The position numbers were made by a program, and so were the translations under genes. DNA of 64,000 nucleotides from Odiellus spinosus (Eukaryota > Arthropoda > Arachnida > Opiliones > Phalangiidae). The DNA lies in contig OY987228.1 in NCBI GenBank assembly GCA_963920705.1, forward strand, positions 2,177,113-2,241,112, written 5' to 3'. The notes under the pieces are model-generated. The model saw only the letters and a list, made by a program, of their open reading frames with translations. It made no database searches and was not told the origin of the DNA. Of this stretch, positions 1 to 7,498 are shown piece by piece (within the stretch, counting starts at the first letter, position 1; every line of letters starts with the position of its first letter).

Positions 1-15
1 AACGGAATTTCAAGG

Positions 16-201
16 TCGGTATTTAGAGATGGGGTTTGGACAAAATAATGCACAACTATCAGTTAATCATAAAAAATAATCGAAAAATTATTCGCGATTA
101 CATTGGATTTATCATGGACTTTCCTCGAAATTTTTTAAGTTATGAATAAAGATAAAATAATCAGAAAATTTCTTGTCCAAACCCCGATCTCTATCGGTAT
201 T
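16..201. mobile_element. hAT-type MITE with 8-bp target-site duplications
   Basis: A 170-bp non-coding element occupies 24-193. Its ends are inverted repeats: the left end reads TAGAGATGGGGTTTGG, and the right end on the opposite strand begins TAGAGATCGGGGTTTGG, differing by one inserted base. Both continue into GACAA. The element is flanked on each side by the identical octamer TCGGTATT (16-23 and 194-201). Terminal TAGAG fits the hAT superfamily consensus (YARNG), and 8-bp duplications are the hAT signature. No transposase fragment is present, so it would have moved only with a transposase supplied elsewhere. The perfect duplication argues for a fairly recent or well-preserved insertion. 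A Tc1/mariner reading with a TA duplication is possible, but the perfect octamer favours hAT. Confidence 0.8.
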
Positions 202-615
202 CGAGTATTCGTCAATTACAAATTTAAGAATATTAATTATCGAAATACATATAGTTAAAGAAAGTATCCATGATTAGCGTATATCCCCTTTAAAGCCACA
301 TATCTCACAACCTTGGTTTGTTTACATATCAAGGACATAAATAAATAGCTTTTTAATAGTACCCATTCTAGAGCAGATATGGCCTTTGAAACAACGACGT
401 TGAGTAATCCCTGGTTTCGGGATAGCGTGTGGTCTTTAACGAATAGTAATTCATAGTAAGAATAAAAAAATGTGTCTGAAATATACTTAAATCTCGGTGA
501 ATGAATTTACGACTAAGTCGAAAGATAAAATACCCAACCTTTTCTATCGAACGAAAAGTTTTATTTTGGCTGACACGTAATCCCTGAAAAATAATTATGC
601 CAAATTTAATGTTAA
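202..615. other. AT-rich stretch with no recognised feature
   Basis: About 410 bp between the hAT MITE and the Copia element. I see no convincing gene, RNA or repeat. An open frame of 89 codons on the minus strand (368-637) runs across the Copia LTR boundary and has a low-complexity, AT-driven composition, so it is not called. The stretch does not resemble the gag-like sequence on the other side of the Copia element. Confidence 0.6.
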
Positions 616-886
616 TGTAGAAAAACATTGAAAGCAATAAAAATAACTAAATTAACTAAACGATTAAAAAGGTTAATTTATTAAACTAATTTCATTAAAT
701 TGAGAATAACAACATTTCAAACTGTATCAAACGCGAACAGAGGGGAGAGTGAGGACTGATAGAAAAAAAAGTTAGCCAATCAAAAAACGTTATCTCAACC
801 CAAGGTTATAGGTCAAAGTTCGCTAGGTCAAAATACATTTTAAGCTATATAGTGGTTTAGAGCAAAGTACGATTTACATCTCAACA
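616..886 (-). repeat. Copia 3' LTR
   Basis: A 271-bp terminal repeat, beginning TGTTGAGATG and ending TTTTTCTACA on the minus strand (canonical TG...CA ends). It is about 95% identical to 5403-5672. On the element's sense strand it holds a TATATA motif (846-851) and downstream an AATAAA poly(A) signal (677-682), both also in the other copy. Confidence 0.93.
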
Positions 887-900
887 CTCCCTACTTTGAC
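887..900 (-). other. Copia polypurine tract
   Basis: On the minus strand the bases just before the 3' LTR are purine-rich and end AAAGTAGGGAG directly at the LTR start. In Copia elements this is the plus-strand DNA priming site. It is short and contains one pyrimidine, so the call rests mainly on its position. Confidence 0.7.
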
Positions 901-906
901 ATAACA

Positions 907-2388
907 CTATTTCTTTAAGGTTAACATTTCAAAACAATTCTCGAAATTACTTCTATTTACAATTTTTGTCAATATATCCGCGACGTTGTTTCGCGATCTA
1001 ACATATTTCATATCAAACAAACCCAATTCATACTTTTCTCTTATAAAATGATACCGTATATCTATATGTTTAGATTTCTGGTTTTCTATATTATTGTACA
1101 CAAAACAAATCGCGGATTGGTTATCACAAAAAAGTGTTGGTTTAGGTATATTAAGTTCTTCAACAACATTAATCAGCCACAAAAGTTCTTTGACCGATTC
1201 CGAAATGGCCACATATTCCGCCTCCATAGATGATAACGAGACGGACTTTTGCTTCATAGATCGCCATGATATTGGTGACCCTCCTATGTAGACGACGTAA
1301 CCGCTGGTGGATTTACGAGAATCCTGATCAGAAGCCCAATCACTGTTTGTGAATATATAAAAATGTTCCCCTTTATCTTGACTGTAGGTTAGGCCGTAGT
1401 TTGCAGTAGTTAGCAGGTATCTTGTAAGTTGTCTTAAATACTGCCAGTGGTTGATCCCAGGATTATTGCTATATTGAGAAAGGGCGACGACAGAAAATAA
1501 GATATCTGGCCTGGTGCGTTGGGCAACATATAAAAGAGATCCTATCAACGATCTATATGGAACATCTTCCATGACTTCTTTATCTTCTTCGGTAGATGGA
1601 GAATCGTTACGTGTTAATATTACGCTTGAATTCAGTGTTAGGCTAACGGGTTCTTCTACCCGAATGTCGAAGCGCTTCGCTAGTTGATTAATATATGACG
1701 TCTGATGTATCTTAAGTGATCCATCTCTTCTTGTTTCAAATTCAACCCCGAGTATTTTTCGAATTGGTCCTAGGTATTTCAAGTCATATTTAGTCGATAA
1801 ACGTTTAAATATATTTTGTAGAATTTCTTGATTCCTCGCCAATACCACCAAATCGTCAACATACACCATAACAATTGGTTCATATGGTACATAATAAATG
1901 CAATTTGTTCCGAGAAACTTTTTAAACAACAACTCTTGAAAACTCCCATCAAGTTCCTTGTACCAACATCTACCGCTTTGCTGTAGACCATATAAGGCCT
2001 TTTTAAATTTAACGCAGTATGTTTCGGAACTTTTCTCTAAGTACCCAGGAATCTGTTTCATATATATCTCATGCTCGAGATCTCCATACAGGTATGCATT
2101 TTTCACATCCATATGAGCGTGAACCCATCCTCTCATAATCACGAAAATTGCAATGAATAACCGAATAAGCGAAAAGTTCACTACAGGAGAAAAAGTCAGG
2201 TCATAATCTATACCCTCTTCTTGTCTAAAACCTTGTGCCACTATCCTGGCTTTATATCGTAGGATATTTCCTTCATGATCTTTCTTAATGGTGTAAACCC
2301 AACGGCATCCAAGAACCTTTTTCTCCTTAGGTTTCCGTACTACTTCTGTGACCTCTTTTTTTGTGAGTGTATCCACCTCTTCATCCAT
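907..2388 (-). pseudogene. Copia pol part: reverse transcriptase and RNase H (fossil)
   Basis: This is the best preserved part of the Copia element, about 490 residues in one open frame. The N-terminal half is the Copia reverse transcriptase (RVT_2 type). It shows the RYKARIVAQGF block near residues 44-54, the HMDVKNAYL block with an Asp at 94, and the catalytic YVDD box at 176-179. The C-terminal third is the Ty1/Copia RNase H, with the SDWASD block (Asp about 350), SSMEAEY (Glu about 389) and FCDNQSA (Asp about 422). In life it would copy element RNA to DNA inside the virus-like particle. It ends just before the polypurine tract, as expected. It is part of a larger broken gag-pol reading frame and is not a host gene. 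Confidence 0.93.
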
Positions 2389-2639
2389 TGCCTCTTTCCA
2401 TTTCCCCCATTGAGGTGACTTTTGAGCTTCGCGATAAGTCTTCGGTATTTGTATCTCAGTACAATTTACTTCGAAAACGTCAGATATGTCTGATGGCGTT
2501 AAGCCGCGTTATTGTCGAGAGGAAAGAAGTAGCTTTATTTTTCGTTGAAAAATCAAATACATCAATATCATATGGAAGGTTGTTTTCCTTTATATGTTCT
2601 TCTAACTTTGGCCTTGATCGGAATTCGTTACCTTCTGGA

Positions 2640-4300
2640 TCATAATAATATATATAGGCTCTTCCTTTTGCCGTCCCTTTTTTTCGAACGACGGCTTCTC
2701 TTTTCCATCCATCCAGGATACCTTCTAGACCCTATGACGTTTTTATCCATCTTTTTACCAGCGTCTTCGTTTTCTTTAATATCTTCGACCGGGATATCTT
2801 CTCGACCCTTTTCTTTTATTATGACGTTTTCGTCCGTTCTTTCAGTATTATCTTTGTTTTGAATCAATGTTTCTGCGTCTTTTTCTCCACCATGCGATGT
2901 CTCTTCACTGGTAATATCTTCCACAATGCTGTCTGGCCAAACACATAAGTGTTCTCCTCCTTTATTGATGTGGTCCATTGCCACCTTATCTTCATCGAAT
3001 GCAACATGTTTTGTTTCAACGATTCTTTTCTCATCAAGGTACCAAATACGGTATCCTTTTGTTGTATTTGCGTAACCTAGTAAAACGCCCATCTTAGATC
3101 TTCTTTGGAGTTTATTTTTACGACGTTGTTTCGGGATATGCACAAAAGAAAGACAGCCTATTCTTCGAAGGTGACTAATACTTGGCTTCTTTTGAATCCA
3201 ATATTCCAAGGGCACTTTGTTTTGAAGTATCGAATGTCTAGACCGATTCTTGAGGTAGACGGCCGTTATAATAAGTTCTGCCCACAAGTGAGAGGGTAGT
3301 TTGGCATCTTCTAAAGCTGGGTTTTCAAAGGAGCGGGTAGCGGGTAAAAATCCAGCGGGGGCGAGAAAATGAAAGCGGAGCGAGAATATCTAATCGGGTC
3401 AGATCGGAGCGGGTAGCGATTTTTTACCCTCTTTCCCGCGATTTACCCGCTCTCGCCCAAAAACTCGCTTTAATGAAAACGGTCTTTTGCCATTCATAGC
3501 GGGGGAGTAAGTATTCGTTCTCTGGTGACGAATTCCTGCATTCTCGCAATATTCTGTGAAGCGAGTTGCGCAATATTCTAAACCATTGTCGGTTCTCAGG
3601 GCTTTTATTGTTTTTCATGTTTGATTTTCCACCATCTTCTTAAATTTCTCGAAGTACGAGAAAACTTGATCCTTCTTATTCATTACATAAACCCAGAGAT
3701 ACCGACTATAATCGGCTCCCCCTGTCGATAGAACCGGTGCCGGACCCCATACATCTGAATGAATGATCTCTAAGATATCCTTCGTATAAATCTCTCCGTT
3801 AATCTTATGTGATGCTTTAGTGCTCTTGCTTATCTTACATGGAATACATGTATCTGGCTCGCCTTTAAGTGTACCAAGGCCAAATACCATATCATGATTG
3901 TTCATATAGTTAATGTCATTTACATTTAGGTGCCCAAGTCTTCTGTGCCAAAGGTCTAAGTCATTCGTCATCTGCTTTGAGGAAGTGTATATCTCTCGAC
4001 TCCCAATTTGTTCCTTTGCTTCATCCAACTGTGTTTCTGCGATAATCTTCACATTTTGTAAAACATATAAGTTTTCACTAGTTAAATGTGCCTCGAAACC
4101 ATATACACCTCTCTGGTCATACGTTGTATATATTGTATTTGCTATAATAGCTTTGTACCCAGCCTGGTCAATTAATCTGGCTGCTATTAAATTACGTTTC
4201 ATCCCTGGGGTGTACATGACATCTTTAAAACGAAAAATACTGCTTTTCCTGGATCCAATTTCCATTCGTATATCCCCGAAACCTTCGATCTTCGTCTTCC
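2640..4300 (-). pseudogene. Copia pol part: integrase (fossil, broken)
   Basis: Integrase region of the Copia element. At the upstream end lies the pre-integrase HHCC zinc-binding domain (LWHRRLGHL followed by a CxxC about 25 residues later, near 3830-3950). The start of the catalytic core follows, with the IIHSDVWGP block. The downstream end (2640-3287) is the typical Copia integrase C-terminal part with the YLKNRSR and HLRRIGC blocks and the GVLLGY motif, then a charged tail. The central core is broken and also interrupted by a GC-rich MITE-like element at 3312-3472. The known role of this family's integrase is to insert element cDNA into chromosomal DNA. Confidence 0.88.
3312..3472. mobile_element. 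GC-rich MITE-like insertion inside the Copia integrase
   Basis: A stretch of about 160 bp, clearly more GC-rich than its surroundings, interrupts the integrase region. Its ends are imperfect inverted repeats: the left end reads TAAAGCTGGGTTTTC and soon GAGCGGGTA, and the right end on the opposite strand reads TAAAGCGAGTTTTTG and soon GAGCGGGTA. AGCGGGTA-type words recur inside. TA dinucleotides bound both ends, while adjacent octamers do not match, so a TA-targeting element is possible and a hAT origin is not supported by a duplication. There is no coding capacity. It must have entered after, or together with, the spread of this Copia lineage. The superfamily is uncertain. Confidence 0.55.
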
Positions 4301-5312
4301 CTTCGCCACAGGTGGCTTCTGATATGAGAGGTGTATAAGTTTCGAACCATTCTCGCCTGTTGCAAAAATGGTGAGTAGCCGCAGAGTCTATGATCCAATC
4401 TCCAGTTGTTATTGAGGCACAGTGTGCTGCGGCATAGAAAATTAGACTTTCAATTTTGCTTTTATTTGGTATAGTTTTCTTTCCACGATCCCTTTTCTTT
4501 CCACGATCCCTTACGTCCTTATCTTTTCTATCCATTTGTATCTTCTCAGCTTTACACTCAGATGCCCTATGGCCTACTGGGTTACAATTGTAACAAGTCA
4601 ATTGAAAACATGTCCTCTTATCTTCTGATTTGCCTCTCGAATTGCTTTGTCGATTATATACTTGATTATTTCGTTTAAATTGTACTGCGTAGGCATCTAC
4701 CGTATGATCTATTCCCCTTTCTTTTTGAGCTTGACGTCCATATTCACCGATAAGTCTCTTTTTAATGTTCTCCGGCGTAAAATCTTTATCTTCTAAATGG
4801 TAGATCTGTTGAACTAATGGTTCGTAACTTTCCGGCAATGAGGCTATTAACTGATAAGCCATTTCTTCTTTAGTAACTGTTATCCCAGCATCCTCCAATT
4901 GATTCTTAATTTGATACAATCGTCCTATATACGCAGGCATACTCTCCTCAGGTTGATAATGAATTGAGTAAAACTCCTTACGTAACGTGGCAATCCTGGC
5001 TCTGGATTTTGGTTCAAAGGCAGCTTTTAATGCCTTCCATGCTTCATCAGCGGTTGCTGTTTCTTCTATGATACTTCTTAAGTCTTCACTGATACCAAGG
5101 GCAATAGTTGAATATGCATTTGACTTACGATGTAGATATTATTGTTTCGCTTCTTCAGTTGCTGTAGCTGCAGGTGCACTTTCTTTTTTAGTTACTATTT
5201 CCCAAAGGCCTTTGCCCCGCAGAAGCATTTCAAACTTCCAAGTCTTGAAATTTTCATTGTGTAGTTTGGCTATTTGTCCCTCGTGTAACATTCCTACTCC
5301 ACCCTCTGCCAT
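4300..5312 (-). pseudogene. Copia gag and protease (fossil, broken)
   Basis: This part starts from an ATG at 5312 (minus), about 90 bp inside the 5' LTR and primer site, and opens with a typical insect Copia gag start. Further on is the UBN2-like gag body, with the stretch SLPESYEPLV near 4820-4850. A single CCHC zinc knuckle (CYNCNPVGHRASEC, 4554-4595) marks the nucleocapsid end, followed by a Lys/Arg/Asp-rich linker. The aspartic protease motif DSAATHH lies at 4368-4388; Copia proteases usually have DSGA(T/S) there. Known roles are virus-like particle formation, RNA binding and polyprotein processing. The region is broken. Confidence 0.88.
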
Positions 5313-5390
5313 TGTAAAAACAAAAAACTAGCTAAGCCTTGGTATAAATGTACATCATAACGAATGATAATTCTCTACAATCCTAACCAC

Positions 5391-5402
5391 GCTCTGCTAC
5401 CA
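5391..5402 (-). other. Copia primer binding site, initiator Met-tRNA type
   Basis: Directly inside the 5' LTR the minus strand reads TGGTAGCAGAGC, complementary to the 3' end (GCTCTGCTACCA) of animal cytoplasmic initiator methionine tRNA. Pairing breaks after these 12 bases. The use of the tRNA 3' end differs from Drosophila copia itself, which is known to use an internal half-tRNA. Confidence 0.85.
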
Positions 5403-5672
5403 TGTAGAAAAACATTGAAAAGGAATAAAATGACTAAATTAACTAAACGATTAAAAAGGTTAATTTATTAAACTAATTTCATTAATTTGAGAATAATAAC
5501 ATATCGAACTGTATCAAACACGAACAGAGGGGAGAGTGAGGACTGATAGAAAAAAAGTTAGCCAATCAAAAAACGTTATCTCAACCCAAGGTTATAGGTC
5601 AAAGTTCGCTAGGTCAAAATACATTTTGAGCTATATAGTGGTTTAGGGCAAAGTACGACTTACATCTCAACA
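5403..5672 (-). repeat. Copia 5' LTR
   Basis: A 270-bp terminal repeat matching 616-886 at about 95%, with the same TGTTGAGATG start on the minus strand, TATATA (5632-5637) and AATAAA (5464-5469). As the 5' copy it would carry the element's promoter. Its outer edge cuts directly into the open frame of another element (5673 onwards). Confidence 0.93.
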
Positions 5673-5673
5673 G

Positions 5674-5931
5674 CCCACTATACAAGAGACCTTCGTGAAA
5701 ACTTTGGAATCATCTACCATTAACAATCAACAACCTATTTACGAGGAGCCAACTGAATCTTTACTGCCAACACCATCTCAGGGATTACTACCTACGCCGA
5801 CTACAATAGCCCCGATGCTAAATCCAAGGGAACCAGCACCTAGCTGGTGGACGGGGATCCGTTGCTTTAGGTGTCAAGGGCCACACGCCAAGCGTGACTG
5901 TCATCTTCCGCCAAGGCCAAAGTTATGGTGA
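5674..5931 (+). pseudogene. Gag-like C-terminus with zinc knuckle (fossil)
   Basis: About 86 codons open from the Copia boundary to a stop at 5929-5931; no start ATG is seen, so it is the tail of a longer protein. The sequence is rich in Pro, Thr and Ser (TPSQGLLPTPTT), then has SWWTGIRCF and a zinc knuckle CFRCQGPHAKRDC with spacing CX2CX3HX4C, one residue tighter than the retroviral CX2CX4HX4C. It ends in a basic, Pro-rich tail. This layout is typical of a gag nucleocapsid end, which binds genomic RNA. It lies only about 45 bp before a polypurine tract, so no pol follows. A host CCHC protein is the less likely alternative. Confidence 0.55.
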
Positions 5932-5984
5932 ACACACGATGAAGAAAAATGACTTTAAAGTGTCCTTTTTCTTTTGGGGGAGGA

Positions 5985-6411
5985 TGTGTGGCGGAACAGA
6001 AATTTAACTTGCCTTAAAATTTAGGCCTACTCAATACACTTTATTATATTTAACCTCTTTTTATTCTAGGCCTACAATATACTAAATTTATATCACGTTC
6101 TAAGGCACATAACGATCTGTTAAAATAATTATCTTTCAATACAATTTAAATAACACTTTTTGTTAACTAATCCAGAAGAAAAAAATAATCTTGTTGATAA
6201 AAATCATGTGACCTTAGTTTTTTCGAGCCCTTCCGGTCATTGGCCCATGCGCAGTATTATTCACGCAATATAAAAGTTAGAGACGCCGGTGTCGGAAGGA
6301 GGAGAGTTTGGATGACCGCGAGAAGTTAGTCACTAAAAAGTTCGATGTATCTTTATTCTAAGTTAAAGCAGAATAAAACTTACAGTACTTATCGAGTTAT
6401 AATTAAACACA
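5985..6411 (+). repeat. LTR-like region with TATA box and poly(A) signal
   Basis: Begins TGTGTGGCGG directly after a polypurine tract. It contains a well-placed TATAAAAG (6269-6276) and an AATAAA (6372-6377), the usual U3-R-U5 order. A possible end is ACA at 6411, about 35 bp after the poly(A) signal, but a later end (up to about 6450) cannot be excluded because no second copy is in the window. A GC-richer stretch (6226-6310), including CATGCGCAG, sits just around the TATA box. Confidence 0.55.
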
Positions 6412-6489
6412 GTATAACGTTGTTATTTCCTTTATCGCCATATATTTCGATTGAGATGGCATTAAGTACATTGGTAAGTGTTTTCTTTT

Positions 6490-6747
6490 TATAGTCCCTC
6501 TCTTCAGAATTTAGCGTTTTAAGTAAGCCATCGGCATTCCCGGCCAGGTTACGATCTCCCCTGCTCCATTCTCAGAGCTGAGTAGTTAATGCAGCTACAG
6601 AGAACATGGGATGAGGTTTCCTCCTCAGTGAGACACGCTCTACAGAGCGGATCGTCCCCAATACCAATCAAGTGGAGGTGCCTGTTAAGATGACAATGAC
6701 CCGTTAATAGACCACAAACCAGCCAGCAGTAAGTTTCAGCCGGGCCA
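6490..6747 (-). pseudogene. LINE (non-LTR retrotransposon) ORF2 C-terminal end
   Basis: On the minus strand, reading from the edge of the repeat array, an open frame gives GPAETYCWLVCG, then LLTGHCHLNRHLHLIGIGDD and a CCHC-type zinc motif (CRAC, His nine residues on, then CSC). LLTGH..L..HL..IG followed by this zinc motif is the hallmark of the region after RNase H in Jockey/I/R1-group LINEs of insects. The frame stops at 6551-6549. In the +1 frame, sequence resembling the family's final segment (NLAGNADGLLKTL) continues to about 6490, so one small frameshift near the stop is likely. The fragment is strongly 5'-truncated where the 22-bp array begins. It is not functional. Confidence 0.82.
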
Positions 6748-7498
6748 GAAGTAAGATTCAGCCGGGCCAGAAGTAAGATTCAGCCGGGCCAGAAGTAAGA
6801 TTCAGCGGGGCCAGAAGTAAGATTCAGCCGGGCCAGAAGTAAGATTCAGCCGGGCCAGAAGTAAGATTCAGCCGGGCCAGAAGTAAGATTCAGCCGGGCC
6901 AGAAGTAAGATTCAGCCGGGCCAGAAGTAAGATTAAGCCGGGCCAGAAGTAAGATTCAGCCGGGCCAGAAGTAAGATTCAGCCGGGCCAGAAGTAAGATT
7001 AAGCCGGGCCAGAAGTAAGATTCAGCCGGGCCAGAAGTAAGATTCAGCCGGGCCAGAAGTAAGATTCAGCTGGGCCAGAAGTAAGATTCAGCCGGGCCAG
7101 AAGTAAGATTCAGCCGGGCCAGAAGTAAGATTCAGCCGGGCCAGAAGTAAGACTCAGCCGGGCCAGAAGTAAGATTCAGCCGGGCCAGAAGTAAGATTCA
7201 GCCGGGCCAGAAGTAAGATTCAGCCGGGCCAGAAGTAAGATTCAGCCGGGCCAGAAGTAAGATTCAGCCGGGCCAGAAGTAAGATTCAGCCGGGCCAGAA
7301 GTAAGATTCAGCCGGGCCAGTAGTAAGATTCAGCCGGGCCAGAAGTAAGATTCAGCCGGGCCAGAAGTAAGATTCAGCCCGGCCAGAAGTAAGATTCAGC
7401 CGGGCCAGAAGTAAGATTCAGCCGGGCCAGAAGTAAGATTCAGCCGGGCCAGAAGTAAGATTCAGCCGGGCCAGAAGTAAGATTCAGCCGGGCCAGAA

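Larger units (their letters stand above)
616..5672 (-). mobile_element. Copia-family LTR retrotransposon, fossil
   Basis: A 5.06-kb Ty1/Copia element in minus orientation. Its parts, in element order, are the 5' LTR (5403-5672), primer binding site (5391-5402), gag with a zinc knuckle, protease, integrase, reverse transcriptase and RNase H (5312 down to 907), polypurine tract (about 887-900) and 3' LTR (616-886). The order integrase before RT defines Copia rather than Gypsy or BEL. The two LTRs differ at roughly 12-13 of about 270 positions (about 95% identity), which at usual insect rates suggests insertion on the order of one to a few million years ago. It is broken, with about half a dozen disruptions plus a nested MITE-like insertion. 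The 5 bp next to its two ends do not match, so no target-site duplication is visible. Confidence 0.95.
5673..6411 (+). mobile_element. 3' end of a second LTR retroelement (Gypsy- or BEL-like), fossil
   Basis: A plus-strand remnant next to the Copia element. It holds the C-terminal part of a gag-like frame (5674-5931), a short non-coding stretch, a polypurine tract (GGGGGAGGA, 5976-5984) and an LTR-like region starting TGTGTGGCGG at 5985. The family cannot be fixed because no pol sequence remains. The purine tract followed by TGT fits both Gypsy and BEL/Pao elements. It is broken: its upstream part is cut off at the Copia boundary and the matching 5' LTR is absent from the window. It should be at least as old as the Copia element that abuts it. 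The right limit is approximate. Confidence 0.6.

Noticed and set aside
368-637. 89-codon open frame on the minus strand
   Set aside because: It runs across the Copia LTR edge, has AT-driven composition and no recognisable motif.
1048-1291. Short plus-strand open frames over the RT/RNase H region
   Set aside because: They are reverse-strand shadows of the Copia pol sequence.
2367-2862. Plus-strand open frames over the Copia pol middle part
   Set aside because: Shadows of the minus-strand pol region; composition is explained by its Lys/Glu-rich codons.
3913-4338. 141-codon plus-strand open frame
   Set aside because: Antisense to the Copia protease-integrase region; no independent support.
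4987-5331. 114-codon plus-strand open frame
   Set aside because: Antisense to the Copia gag start, which has the clear family signature.
6269-6479. Host promoter and first exon (TATAAAAG, then ATG at 6456 and a GTAAGT donor-like site at 6474)
   Set aside because: The TATA box is better explained as part of the LTR that follows a polypurine tract, the six-codon frame has no support, and no acceptor or second exon can be recognised before the LINE fragment.
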